Shown: positions 9,104-19,000 of the stretch, one piece after another
Layout: the number at the start of each line of letters is the position of its first letter
How positions within the stretch are numbered: position 1 is the first letter of the stretch
The notes under the pieces: model-generated
What the model was told of the DNA's origin: nothing
Seen by the model: the letters and a program-made list of their open reading frames with translations, nothing else
Databases searched by the model: none
Source: Aquella oligotrophica
GTDB lineage: Bacteria > Pseudomonadota > Gammaproteobacteria > Burkholderiales > UBA11063
Direction: 5' to 3'
Length of the DNA: 64,000 bases
Assembly: GCF_002892535.1 (NCBI RefSeq)
Contig: NZ_CP024847.1
Location: 1,860,001 to 1,924,000 of the forward strand
Program-made: the position numbers and the translations under genes

Positions 9104-10170
9104 CAATTAACGTCTTTATAATAATGCGTATTCTGGTAATACTGTTTGGCATGACGCAACAACACAACCGCTATTGTTGATAATGGCAATGCCAGTAAGA
9201 CACCAACAATCCCAAATACCTTACCAAAAACCATTAACGCCATAATAATCATAACTGGATTTAATCCGATTCTGCCACCAACCATAAACGGAGTAACTAG
9301 GCCTCCCTCCAGCACATGCCCGATAGCAAAAACTATAAAAATTGCAAGTAAATTACCAGAACCAGAGAATTGCGACAGACCAATGGTAATTGCAAATAAA
9401 AGCCCAGAAAGAATACCTAAATAGGGAATAAATACTAGTAATCCTGTGATTATTCCGATAGCAGTACCCGATGGTAAACCAACAATATTTAAACCAATCG
9501 CATAATATGAAGCCATGATTACCATAACTAGCATTTGTCCACGCAAATATGCCGATAACATGCGATCGACATCATGAAATAGGCGGTGCATTGGCTCAGT
9601 AAATGATCTTGGAATTAAACCATCAAAGAACCTTACAATATTATTCCAATTTATGATGGAATAAAAAAGTGCAAATGGAATCAGAATTACATAAACGATA
9701 ACCTCAATAACAATTATCCCATTGCGAGCGATATGTGAAACAAAATCAAGGTTATTGCTGATTTTGGTCTGATTAGCCATTACAAGTTGCTTTAAATCAT
9801 CAAGATCAAGACTAATATGTGTACCAAACTGAGTATTTATCTTGGCTACTACATTAGTATTTATTACAGCAATTATCTGCGGTACATTATGTAATACCAC
9901 CTTAAACTGGGATACCAGTACCGGAATCAGATATGCAGGAATCGCAATAAACAAAAATAACACTAGTAAAGCAAATAACAGCGCACTAAATTTGCGCCGC
10001 ACCCTAAACTTACTCTCTAACTTGGAAACCACAGGGTCAAGAACATATGCAAGAATTAAAGCAACAATAAAAGGTATTAGCACCTTACCAATTATAACCA
10101 TCATGGCAAATAAAAGAACAGTACCCAAAAGTAAGGAAAGAAGAGGCTTTAGTTTAATTTGCTGCTGCAT
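9103..10170 (-). CDS. AI-2E family transporter (PerM-like permease)
   Basis: A 355-residue inner-membrane protein of the AI-2E/PerM family with about seven to eight hydrophobic helices. The N-terminal pair of helices is near 10-40, a paired stretch is near 62-88, a periplasmic or cytoplasmic amphipathic section spans about 95-150, and a C-terminal bundle includes FIPYLGILSGLLFAI and GLNPVMIIMALMVFGKVFGIVGVLLALPL. That last segment is the best conserved family block. The exact substrate is unknown. It is first in the minus-strand operon and coupled to hda. Confidence 0.85.
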   Translation of the reverse strand: MQQQIKLKPLLSLLLGTVLLFAMMVIIGKVLIPFIVALILAYVLDPVVSKLESKFRVRRKFSALLFALLVLFLFIAIPAYLIPVLVSQFKVVLHNVPQIIAVINTNVVAKINTQFGTHISLDLDDLKQLVMANQTKISNNLDFVSHIARNGIIVIEVIVYVILIPFALFYSIINWNNIVRFFDGLIPRSFTEPMHRLFHDVDRMLSAYLRGQMLVMVIMASYYAIGLNIVGLPSGTAIGIITGLLVFIPYLGILSGLLFAITIGLSQFSGSGNLLAIFIVFAIGHVLEGGLVTPFMVGGRIGLNPVMIIMALMVFGKVFGIVGVLLALPLSTIAVVLLRHAKQYYQNTHYYKDVN

Positions 10171-10515
10171 ATATTTAGTTTATCCAAAGAATTTAAATAG
10201 TCCTTATGGTCTTATATATTGAATAATAACTGAAGTTACGCACTGTTAAAACTTAATCAAACCTGTGCAACCCTAATTAATAAATATATAATGTATGTGC
10301 ATATTATACTATAGTGTGCTATAAAATAGCGCTTAAAATGAGTGAGGTTTATAAGGTATTGCTTGCCAAATCAAGCTTGAATGAATTCAGCTAATCTATC
10401 TCGCCCTTGTATCGTTCTATCTGTCTTTGTTAATACTTCGCATCTAAAAATCAAGTATTTTAATAGTATGTTAAAATATAAGCTATATTTTAGCAATAAA
10501 GGTTTATTTGGAATT
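10171..10515. other. Divergent promoter region between the PerM operon and the defence operon
   Basis: This 345-base gene-free stretch must carry promoters for both the minus-strand perM operon and plus-strand hsdM. It is very AT-rich around 10280-10335 and 10440-10500, with several TATAAT-like elements (for example near 10286 and 10303) and a TATAG-TGTG-CTATA dyad at 10310-10323. An apparent start codon at 10381 in the hsdM frame has no family similarity before residue 46 and is not used. No RNA gene is recognised. Confidence 0.5.
10473..10491. promoter_or_regulatory. Inverted repeat just upstream of hsdM
   Basis: AAAATATA, a 3-base centre AGC, and TATATTTT form an 8-bp dyad ending 24 bases before the hsdM ATG. 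Its position fits an operator or a weak 5'-UTR hairpin. No regulator gene is adjacent, so the function is a guess. Confidence 0.3.
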
Positions 10516-12012
10516 ATGGCAACATTAAATCTGGGTTTTGAAAACCAGCTCTGGGAAATGGCGGATAAATTACGTGGTAACATTGAAGCATCAGAATATA
10601 AACATGTTGTATTAGGGCTAATTTTTTTAAAATACATATCAGACGCTTTTCAAGAAAAACATCAGCAACTAGTTGCAGAGGGCGCAGGATTTGAAGAAGA
10701 GCCTGACGAATATCTGGCAGAAAATATCTTTTTTGTACCCAATATCGCGCGTTGGAGTTATATTAAAGACAGTGCTAAGACTCCAACCATCGGCAAAATC
10801 ATTGACGATGCAATGATAGAGATAGAAAAAACTAATGCAGCACTTAAAGGCGTCTTGCCTAAAAATTATGCCCGCCCAGAGTTAGACAAAACTAAGCTTG
10901 GTGAGTTAGTTGACTTATTTTCTTTTAAAATTGGCGATGCAGAATCCCGTGCTAAAGATGTTTTGGGGCGTGTATATGAATATTTCCTTAGTCACTTTGG
11001 CTCATCTGATGGTGAATTTTATACACCTCCATCAATCGTTAAACTTCTGGTAAATATGATTGAACCATACAAAGGACGAATTTATGACCCTTGCTGTGGT
11101 AGTGGCGGAATGTTTGTGCAAAGTCAAAAGTTTGTTGAAGAACATCAAGGTCGAAAGGATGATATTCATATTTACGGACAGGAATTTACTGCAACGACAT
11201 GGCGTTTATGTAAGATGAATCTGGCTATTCGTGGAATTGATGGCAATCTTGGTGAACGAGATGCTGATACTTTTACTAATGACCAACATAAGAGTTTAAG
11301 AGCTGATTACATTCTGGCTAATCCCCCATTTAATATAAAAGATTGGGGTGGCAATAAACTCAAGGAAGATAGCCGCTGGAAATATGGCGTACCGCCTATA
11401 GGTAATGCAAACTATGCATGGATTCAACACATAATTTCAAAGTTATCTCCAAGTGGCATTGCTGGTTTTGTTATGGCAAATGGTACAATGTCTACTACTA
11501 GTAGTGGAGAAGATGAAATCCGCAAGAATATCATTGAAGCCGGGCTGGTAGATTGTATTGTTACAATGCCAACTAATCTATTTTATACGGTAACTATCCC
11601 GGTTTGTTTGTGGTTTGTTACTAAAAATAAGCAGCAGCCACGCAATCGTCAAGATCAAATCCTGTTTATTGATGCTCGTAAAATGGGTACTATGGTTACA
11701 CGTAAGCACCGCGAATTATCAGATGATGAGATTAAACAAATTAGTGATACTTATCATAATTGGAAAAATGGCACCAACTATCAGGATATTACTGGTTTTT
11801 GTAAATCAGCTAACCTTGAAGAAGTCCGAAGTCATGAATATATTTTGACACCGGGACGTTATGTAGGGATTGAGGAAGCCGCCAAAGATAGCGAACCATT
11901 TGATGAAAAAATGACGCGTTTAACTGGTGAACTAGCCGAACTCTTTGCCAAGTCACATCATTTGGAGGAAGAGATCAGGAATCAACTGAAAAAAGTTGGT
12001 TATGAATTTTAA
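10516..12012 (+). CDS. hsdM: Type I restriction-modification system, methyltransferase subunit HsdM
   Basis: A 498-residue adenine-N6 DNA methyltransferase; with HsdS it modifies host target sites. It opens with the HsdM N-terminal helical domain ([33 protein letters not shown]), followed by the N6-MTase core with SAM motif [11 protein letters not shown] near residue 195 and catalytic motif IV NPPF near residue 272. The C-terminal part includes GRYVGIEEA. The start at 10516 is chosen because the family N-terminus begins here. The upstream frame (from 10381) has no such similarity. It heads a plus-strand operon running to hsdR. Confidence 0.93.
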   Translation: MATLNLGFENQLWEMADKLRGNIEASEYKHVVLGLIFLKYISDAFQEKHQQLVAEGAGFEEEPDEYLAENIFFVPNIARWSYIKDSAKTPTIGKIIDDAMIEIEKTNAALKGVLPKNYARPELDKTKLGELVDLFSFKIGDAESRAKDVLGRVYEYFLSHFGSSDGEFYTPPSIVKLLVNMIEPYKGRIYDPCCGSGGMFVQSQKFVEEHQGRKDDIHIYGQEFTATTWRLCKMNLAIRGIDGNLGERDADTFTNDQHKSLRADYILANPPFNIKDWGGNKLKEDSRWKYGVPPIGNANYAWIQHIISKLSPSGIAGFVMANGTMSTTSSGEDEIRKNIIEAGLVDCIVTMPTNLFYTVTIPVCLWFVTKNKQQPRNRQDQILFIDARKMGTMVTRKHRELSDDEIKQISDTYHNWKNGTNYQDITGFCKSANLEEVRSHEYILTPGRYVGIEEAAKDSEPFDEKMTRLTGELAELFAKSHHLEEEIRNQLKKVGYEF

Positions 12013-12084
12013 AATTAATCGATAAATACAAGCTGTATTCCCCGAATTCGAGGGAGTTATAAATTATTTAATAAAAGAGAAGAA

Positions 12085-12504
12085 ATGTTAGATTTAACTA
12101 GCTTAAAAAAGTCGCTGGACAACCTTGAAAAGTTGATTATTGCAACCAATAATGTAGTTTTAACTCAAGGCTTGGATGCAACGCTACAAGAAGGATTAAA
12201 AGCTGGGGTTATACAGAATTTTGAAGTAACTTATGAATTATCTTGGAAGTTTATCAAGCGCTGGCTGGAACAAAATATCGGCAATAGTTATGTTGATGGG
12301 GTTAGTCGGCGTGAGCTTTTTCGCTTAGCGGCTGAATCATTATTAGTATCCGATGTTGATAAATGGATGAAATACCATAAAGGACGTAACGAGACATCAC
12401 ATACTTATGATGCCCTAACAGCTGAGGATGTTTATCAGCTAGCCATGGATTTTGTGCATGATGCTAAACAGTTACTTATGAATTTAGAAGAAAGAAATGA
12501 TTGA
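12085..12504 (+). CDS. HEPN-domain protein, HI0074/HepT family (toxin-like, nucleotidyltransferase partner)
   Basis: A 139-residue helical protein of the HI0074 (nucleotidyltransferase substrate-binding) type. Family blocks are FEVTYELSWKFIKRWLE near residues 46-61 and RNETSHTYD at 101-109. R101, H106 and Y108 fit the HEPN RNase signature R-x4-H-x-Y, in which the Arg and His are catalytic and the Tyr is the residue adenylylated by the partner MNT protein in HepT/MntA. The gene lies between hsdM and hsdS; its stop overlaps the next start by 8 bases, the usual toxin-antitoxin coupling. RNase activity is inferred from the motif; HI0074 itself was first described as a substrate-binding subunit. 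Confidence 0.85.
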   Translation: MLDLTSLKKSLDNLEKLIIATNNVVLTQGLDATLQEGLKAGVIQNFEVTYELSWKFIKRWLEQNIGNSYVDGVSRRELFRLAAESLLVSDVDKWMKYHKGRNETSHTYDALTAEDVYQLAMDFVHDAKQLLMNLEERND

Positions 12505-13954
12505 TATTACCCCTGCTGATCAGGAAATCGTAACAGCAATTTTAAAAAAGTACGTACCACATGCCGAAGTTCGAGTATTTGGTTCGCGGCATAAATGGAC
12601 TGCAAAACCATACTCGGATCTTGATCTGGCAATAGTTGCTGATGCCAAGCTTGATAAACAGCTAATTTATGATTTGGAAGAAGCATTTGAAGAATCGGAG
12701 TTAAGTTTTCGGGTTGATGTGATTGATTGGTTTGCTATATCTGATGAATTTCGAGCGATAATAGAACAGGGTTATACGGTGATACAGGAAAAGACAAGGA
12801 CATTGCCTGCTGGCTGGGTAGTGAAAAAGTTGGGTGATGTTATACAAATGACAACAGGTAAACTCAACGCAAATAAAGCAGAAGAACACGGAATTTATCC
12901 ATTTTTCACATGTGCCCCTCAACCATATAAAATAAACAAATTTGCTTTTGATTGTGACGCTGTTCTACTAGCTGGAAATAATGCAAATGGTACATTTCAC
13001 GTGAATAGGTATAATGGAAAATTTAATGCTTATCAAAGAACATATGTAATAACAGCTTTGGAATATTCAAGCATTGATTTTATTTATTATAAATTAAAGA
13101 ATATTATTTCTGATTTTGTTGGAACATCTCAAGGGAGCGCAACTAAATTTTTAACTAAGCCATTAATAGAAAATACGATCATCGAGCTGCCTCCATTGGA
13201 TAAGCAAAAAGAGATTGCCGCGATATTATCTAGCCTTGATGACAAAATAGAGCGAAACCAACAGATTAATAAAAAGCTGGAAGAAATGGCGCAAGCTATC
13301 TTCAAAGAATGGTTCATCGACTTCAACTTTCCTGATGAAAACGGCAATCCCTACCGCGATTCAGGCGGTGCTATGACTGATTCCGAACTCGGACTTATTC
13401 CCGCCTCTTGGTCAGTCGGCAAACTTGGTGAAGAATTTAATATAACAATGGGACAATCTCCTGTAGGTTCATCTTATAATGAGAGTAAAGAAGGTATGAT
13501 TTTTTTTCAAGGTCGTACAGATTTTGGAACTAGATTTCCAAGCATTCGATTGTTTACAACGGAACCAAAGCGTATTGCTAAAAAATTTGATATTTTGTTG
13601 AGTGTTAGAGCTCCAGTTGGTGACATAAATATAGCATTACAAGATTGTTGTATTGGTCGTGGATTGGCAGCTATAAATGCTGAAAACAAATCTTATTGTT
13701 ATTATAAACTGCAATTCTTACAACAACAATTTAATATCTATAATGGAACAGGTACCGTTTTTGGAGCAATAAATAAAGACCAATTACATGGTTTGAGTGT
13801 TGTAATAGCAGCCCAGAACGTAGTTAGAAATTTTGAGGATGTAGTCAGTAAAATTGATGAAAAAATATATCACAACCATCTGGAAATATTAAATTTACAG
13901 AACACACGTGATACACTTTTACCAAAGTTAATATCAGGCGAATTAATTTTATGA
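12497..13954 (+). CDS. hsdS: MNT nucleotidyltransferase-HsdS fusion (type I specificity subunit with antitoxin-like N-terminus)
   Basis: One uninterrupted 485-residue frame joins two families. Residues 1-97 form a complete minimal nucleotidyltransferase of the HI0073/MntA type: FGS at 28-30, ten residues, then DLD at 41-43 (GSx10DxD), and the third acidic site near RVDVID at 72-77. After about six linker residues an entire HsdS follows: target-recognition domain 1 (about 106-230), central helical repeat (PPLDKQKEIAAILSSLDDKI), domain 2 (about 303-450, starting IPASWSVGKLG) and a terminal helical repeat ending LLPKLISGEL. HsdS sets DNA specificity for both methylation and restriction. A TTG at 12803, with AAGG three bases before it, could allow internal initiation of plain HsdS. 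The stop overlaps the next start (ATGA). Confidence 0.88.
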   Translation: MIDITPADQEIVTAILKKYVPHAEVRVFGSRHKWTAKPYSDLDLAIVADAKLDKQLIYDLEEAFEESELSFRVDVIDWFAISDEFRAIIEQGYTVIQEKTRTLPAGWVVKKLGDVIQMTTGKLNANKAEEHGIYPFFTCAPQPYKINKFAFDCDAVLLAGNNANGTFHVNRYNGKFNAYQRTYVITALEYSSIDFIYYKLKNIISDFVGTSQGSATKFLTKPLIENTIIELPPLDKQKEIAAILSSLDDKIERNQQINKKLEEMAQAIFKEWFIDFNFPDENGNPYRDSGGAMTDSELGLIPASWSVGKLGEEFNITMGQSPVGSSYNESKEGMIFFQGRTDFGTRFPSIRLFTTEPKRIAKKFDILLSVRAPVGDINIALQDCCIGRGLAAINAENKSYCYYKLQFLQQQFNIYNGTGTVFGAINKDQLHGLSVVIAAQNVVRNFEDVVSKIDEKIYHNHLEILNLQNTRDTLLPKLISGELIL

Positions 13955-14472
13955 AAATCTTGAAAAAATTAATCCCAATTTTTGATGTTGGTATGTCACT
14001 TTATTTTTATATACTGATTTATTATGTAGCCAAAAATCCAACATTATATAATATAACATTTTGGATATTTATAACTGTAATTTTGTGGTTTTTAGATTTC
14101 TTATATCTTTCATTTTACCAAAAAGAATTGGAAAAAGAGAGTTTTGAAACTGTATCACAATTGCAAATAGCTGATTTAAATTACATCGGGACATATATTT
14201 CATACTTTATTATTGGTATAGGGATTGTTCCAAAAGACGGTTATCCTGATACATTATTTTACGTTATTCTTGGTCTGCTATTTATATTTTTATCTAGGAC
14301 AAAAACGGTTGGTTTTAATATTTTTCATTTATTAAATGGTTGGCATTATTATAATGTAACAAATTCGGATAATTATACAATGACAGTTTTATTAAAAAGA
14401 AATGATTTACGAAAAGTTAAAAATCTAAAGCTACTACTTCTTCATAATAACATATTTATAGGCACTGTTTGA
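13951..14472 (+). CDS. Four-TM membrane protein, KwaA-like (Kiwa defence candidate)
   Basis: A 173-residue integral membrane protein with hydrophobic helices at about residues 9-28, 33-55, 78-95 and 101-118, followed by a soluble tail of about 50 residues (HLLNGWHYYNV, TVLLKRNDLR). Size, four-helix layout and its position directly before a DUF4868-like gene match KwaA of the two-gene Kiwa antiphage system. The primary sequence alone is too divergent for me to be sure. It overlaps the hsdS stop by 4 bases and the next gene by one base, so it is translated as part of the RM operon. Base composition is clearly more AT-rich than hsdM or hsdR. Confidence 0.6.
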   Translation: MKILKKLIPIFDVGMSLYFYILIYYVAKNPTLYNITFWIFITVILWFLDFLYLSFYQKELEKESFETVSQLQIADLNYIGTYISYFIIGIGIVPKDGYPDTLFYVILGLLFIFLSRTKTVGFNIFHLLNGWHYYNVTNSDNYTMTVLLKRNDLRKVKNLKLLLLHNNIFIGTV

Positions 14473-15407
14473 TGCGTAAATTCTTAATAGCAAACATTTA
14501 TCCAAATGATTTTTTAATCACAAAAGACGAACAGTTTATTGAAGATCTTAAATTTGGAAAACATGAAGTTGGCAATGATAACCAGTACATACACAAAGAG
14601 TTTACCCCTCATGAGTTTATTAATGATGAAGAGTCTGAAATATACTATATAGATTTAACTAATGAAGAAAGTTTACTCAAGCTATTTGATTTTAGTAAGT
14701 CCGTAAATTCATACACGCAGGTTAGAGAATTACAAATAGATAATATCAACTATGTGAGATTACACACTGAAAAATATATATTTTTTCAGAAAATAACAAA
14801 AAGAAATATTATTAGAAAATCATTCATCTCAGAGGTAATCTCTTTAAAAAGTGAAACTAAAACTGGTAAGGTTGATAGAGATGCTGATTTTACTTTAAGT
14901 AGCAAAGGACAAAAAATATTATCCTTTGCAGATGTATATGATTTTGTTTTTGAATTAAAAACAAAAAGAGTCTATTTTAAAAAACTTGAAAAAGTAACCA
15001 ATATCTTTATTGGATTTAGTAAATTTTTTAGAGACGCTGTTGATGAAGATGTAGCTGTGTTAAAAAAATATAGATTAATAGACTTTGATTATAAATTTGA
15101 TCAGGGTACAAAAGATTTTGATATACTTTGTGGAACAAGGAATGTTGGATCAATAGGTAAGTTAAATCTTAAAAATATTGTTATATTTTCAGATAATATT
15201 GAGAAATTTAATAAAATAAACATTAAAAAATTTCAAAAAATATTAGAAGAGTTTGAATTAGATCTAAAGATTTTAGATGCTAAAGTTCAAATTATGTCTA
15301 ATAAAGACCTAACCTCATTTTTTAAAGTGCTATTCTCAAGATTTCACATTAATCTATTGACTGATGAAAAAATGGAAAATAAAGGTGCAAGACTTATTGG
15401 TAAATAA
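14472..15407 (+). CDS. DUF4868-like protein, KwaB-like (Kiwa defence candidate)
   Basis: A 311-residue soluble, Lys- and Phe-rich protein. The C-terminal half resembles DUF4868: a strand pattern around ADVYDFVFELKTKRVYFKKL, then FIGFSKFFRDAVD, and an end region FFKVLFSRFHINLLTDEKM like the conserved terminal LT-containing block of that family. DUF4868 is the domain of KwaB, partner of KwaA in Kiwa. The ATG at 14472 overlaps the upstream TGA (TGATG); a TTG just before it is less likely. The coding sequence is strikingly AT-rich. Identification as KwaB rests on domain pattern plus gene order. Confidence 0.6.
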   Translation: MRKFLIANIYPNDFLITKDEQFIEDLKFGKHEVGNDNQYIHKEFTPHEFINDEESEIYYIDLTNEESLLKLFDFSKSVNSYTQVRELQIDNINYVRLHTEKYIFFQKITKRNIIRKSFISEVISLKSETKTGKVDRDADFTLSSKGQKILSFADVYDFVFELKTKRVYFKKLEKVTNIFIGFSKFFRDAVDEDVAVLKKYRLIDFDYKFDQGTKDFDILCGTRNVGSIGKLNLKNIVIFSDNIEKFNKINIKKFQKILEEFELDLKILDAKVQIMSNKDLTSFFKVLFSRFHINLLTDEKMENKGARLIGK

Positions 15408-15424
15408 TAAATAGGGAGAACGGA

Positions 15425-15898
15425 ATGAAAGCTGTAACTATTTCACTATGTATAAGTTTATTTTTATTGGCATGCAGTACAACCCAAATCGTATCTCATC
15501 AACAAAGTTTTAATGCCGGTTATTATACTGCTTCAGCAAATTGTAAAAATATCAATAATGAGATATCACAACTGGAGTTTGATTCAGTCAAAATTGAATC
15601 AGTTCTTGCGCTTTCATTTGGTCGATTTGATGCTGCAAACCAAAATAAACTTAAGCAAAACAATGAATTATATAGTGATTATAATTCATATTTTGGAGAT
15701 TGTCTATTGGGAGAAAAAGATCATCCATTTTGTGATAGAGCATATAATAATTACGTAAGCGGTTATCAAAAGCAAAAGAATTATATAGATAGCAATAGTT
15801 ATGATTTAAATGCTTTTGAGAGTGGCTTTAATAGCTATAAATGCGAATTAAATCCCAATATTATTTTGAGGACAATGGCAGGTGCTAACCAAAGATAA
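15425..15898 (+). CDS. Small lipoprotein of unknown function inside the defence operon
   Basis: A 157-residue protein with a signal peptide of about 16 residues and a lipobox LLAC (Cys17), hence a predicted membrane-anchored lipoprotein. The mature part is polar and rich in Asn, Tyr and Ser, with six or so further cysteines (for example SANCKN, GDCLLG, HPFCDRAYNNY, YKCELN) that could form disulfides in the periplasm. GGGAGA at 15414-15419 is a good ribosome-binding site. It sits between the kwaB-like gene and hsdR, where a lipoprotein is unexpected. I do not recognise the family; the fold recalls small DUF2799-like lipoproteins only loosely. Confidence 0.6.
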   Translation: MKAVTISLCISLFLLACSTTQIVSHQQSFNAGYYTASANCKNINNEISQLEFDSVKIESVLALSFGRFDAANQNKLKQNNELYSDYNSYFGDCLLGEKDHPFCDRAYNNYVSGYQKQKNYIDSNSYDLNAFESGFNSYKCELNPNIILRTMAGANQR

Positions 15899-16008
15899 AA
15901 TAATTACGTGTCGAGAAAAACTGCAAATTTTCAATATGATAGCAAGAATGATAATAACATATTAACAAAAGTTTTTAGAAATTTCCTATAAAGTATAAAG
16001 AGTATTTG

Positions 16009-19000
16009 ATGACAATATTTACTGAAACAGATTTAGAACAAGCTACCCTAGAATGGCTGGAAGAGCTGGGGGTTAACACGGCAAATGGTAGTGATTTAGC
16101 CCCAGAAGGCACATATCCAGAACGAAAATCGTATAGCGATATTGTTTTGCTTGATAGGCTGCGTGCTACATTGGTTACATTGAATCCACATTTACCAGCT
16201 GATAGTATCGATGATGCAATCCGTCAGATTACGACACCAGTTTCACCAAGTTTGATAGTTAATAATCAAGCTTTTCACAAACTAATCACTGATGGCATTG
16301 ATGTTGCTATTCGTGAAGACTCTGGTACTATTCGCTATGATAAAGCAGCTCTATTTGATTTTAATAACCCACAAAATAATGACTGGTTGGCAGTAAATCA
16401 ATTTACCGTAATTGAAGGCAAAAATGAGAAGCGTCCAGATATTATTATTTTTGTTAATGGCTTACCCTTAGTCGTTATCGAACTAAAAAGCTCTTCTAAT
16501 GAATCGGTAGGAATCAGTGAGGCATATAACCAGCTGCAAACTTACAAGGAAACTATTCCATCTTTATTTCACTATAACTGCGCGCTAATTATTAGTGATG
16601 GCATAAATGCACGAATTGGTGCATTGACCGCCAGTTATGAACGGTTTATGTTGTGGCGAACTATTGATGGTATCGAAGTTGCTCCATTATCTATTCCACA
16701 GTTAGAGGTATTATTACGTGGAATTTTTACTAAAGAGATATTTTTAGACTTAATCAAAAATTTCATTTTATTTCAATCTGATGGTGATAACACCTATAAG
16801 ATTCTGGCAGGCTATCATCAATTCCATGCAGTAAATAAAGCCCTCAAATCAACAATCAGTGCTGCAAGTATTGGTGGAGACCAGCGAGCTGGAGTAATTT
16901 GGCATACTCAAGGATCAGGTAAAAGTTTATCCATGGCTTTTTATGCAGGTAAATTAATTGCCAGCCGGGAATTAAAAAACCCTACCATTGTAGTAATTAC
17001 TGATCGTAATGATTTAGATGATCAACTCTATGCTACTTTTGTTAAATCCAAAGATATTTTGCGGCAATCTCCAGAGCAGGCAAGTAATCGTGCTGAATTA
17101 AGGTGCTTATTAAATCGTGAATCAGGGGGAGTAATTTTTACCACCATTCATAAATTTAGCCCCACAGAGGATAACGATACTATGCCTATTTTGACTAATC
17201 GGCATAATGTTATCGTGATTGTAGATGAAGCACACCGCAGTCAGTATGGCTTCAGTGCTGAAATAACTAATGGAAAAAATCCAGCAGCAGTTAAATATGG
17301 TTATGCTAAATATATGCGTGACAGCCTGCCTAATGCTTCATATATCGGATTTACTGGTACACCAATAGAATTAAGCGATAAAAATACTCAGGCAGTATTT
17401 GGTGATTACATTGATATCTATGATATGACCAGAGCCGTTGAGGATGGAACTACTGTCAGAATTTATTATGAAAGTCGGATTGCTAAATTAGAGCTGCCTG
17501 ACAAGGTAAAAGAATTACTTGATGAAGAATACGATGAAATAACTGAATATCAGGAACAAAGTCAAAGAGAACAATTAAAATCTAAATGGTCGCGCTTAGA
17601 AGCAATCGTTGGAGCTGAAAGCAGGATTAAACTTGTTGCTCGTGATTTAGTTGAGCATTGGGAAGAGCGTCAAGCTTCACAGGAATCAATCCCCGGTAAG
17701 GCAATGATTGTTGCAATGTCGCGCCGTATTGCTATTGCCCTATATAATGAGATTATCAGATTACGCCCTGATTGGCATAGCGATGATCTTAATAAGGGCG
17801 CTATAAAAGTTGTTATGACGGGTAGTTCAGCAGATGATCCAAGTTGGCAAAAGTATATTGGTACCAAACAAACTCGTGACACTATTGCAAACCGCATGAA
17901 AAATAATGATGATGAGCTTAAAATAGTTATAGTCCGTGACATGTGGTTGACAGGTTTTGATGTACCCAGCATGAATACAATCTACGTTGATAAGCCAATG
18001 AGCGGTCATAACCTGATGCAGGCTATTGCTCGGGTTAATCGGGTATTTAAGGACAAACAAGGTGGCTTAGTAGTTGATTATATTGGAATCGCTGAAAATT
18101 TAAAGCAAGCATTAAGTAATTATACTGAAAACGATCGCAACACAGCCGGAATTGATACTAGTGTCGCCAGTGATTTATTAATTGAAAAACTGGATTTAAT
18201 TCATGAACTCTTGCATGGATGTGATTATAATGGATTTAGATCAGATAAAGCCACAGTAAGAATGCAATCTATCGTTGCAACGGTGGATTATGTTATTAGC
18301 TTACGTGATGAACGTAAGAAGGATTATCTAAAGTTGGTCACTGAATTGGCTAAAGCATTTTCTTTATGTGCGACAACTGATATTGCGGCTAAACATAACT
18401 TGGAGGTTGGTTTTCATAAAGCGGTCAAAGCCGGTATAATCAAAATGATTCCTGAAGCTGATAAGAAAAAGACTGGTGCACAACTTGATGCACAAATCAA
18501 CCAGCTAATTTCCAAATCACTGGTTTCAAATGAAGTCGTTGATATTCTTGGTGCTGTCGGACTAGATAAGCAAAATATAGCAATTCTTTCTGATGAATTT
18601 CTTGAAGAAGTCCGCCGTATGCCGCATAAAAATCTGGCAGTTGAGCTTCTGAATAAATTACTAGCTGGAAAAGTAAAAAATATTGCCCGAAAAAACCTGA
18701 TTCAATCAAAACGATTCTCCGAAAAGCTAGAATCCTCAATAAAAAAATACCAAAATCGTACTATTGAAACCACTCAGGTTATTCTTGAGTTAATTGAACT
18801 AGCTAAACAAATAAATGAGGGAATTAATAAAGGTAGTGAAACTGGTTTAACCGATGATGAAATAGCTTTCTATGATGCATTAGCTGATAATCAATCTGCT
18901 TCAGAAGTGCTTGGTGATGATACATTACGACAGATAGCTAAGGAGCTAACCCGAGCAATCAAGAATGAGATGAGTGTAGATTGGTGGATTCGTGAAAGTG

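Noticed and set aside
10310-10323. TATAG-TGTG-CTATA dyad as an hsd operator.
   Set aside because: A 5-bp stem in very AT-rich sequence is likely by chance; noted only within the intergenic entry.
10381-10515. A longer HsdM N-terminus starting at 10381.
   Set aside because: The 45 extra residues resemble nothing in HsdM and cover the promoter region; family similarity starts at 10516.
12803-13954. Plain HsdS starting at the internal TTG instead of a fusion.
   Set aside because: The frame through the MNT domain is fully open and both halves are complete; the TTG has only AAGG three bases before it. Kept as an alternative product, not the main call.
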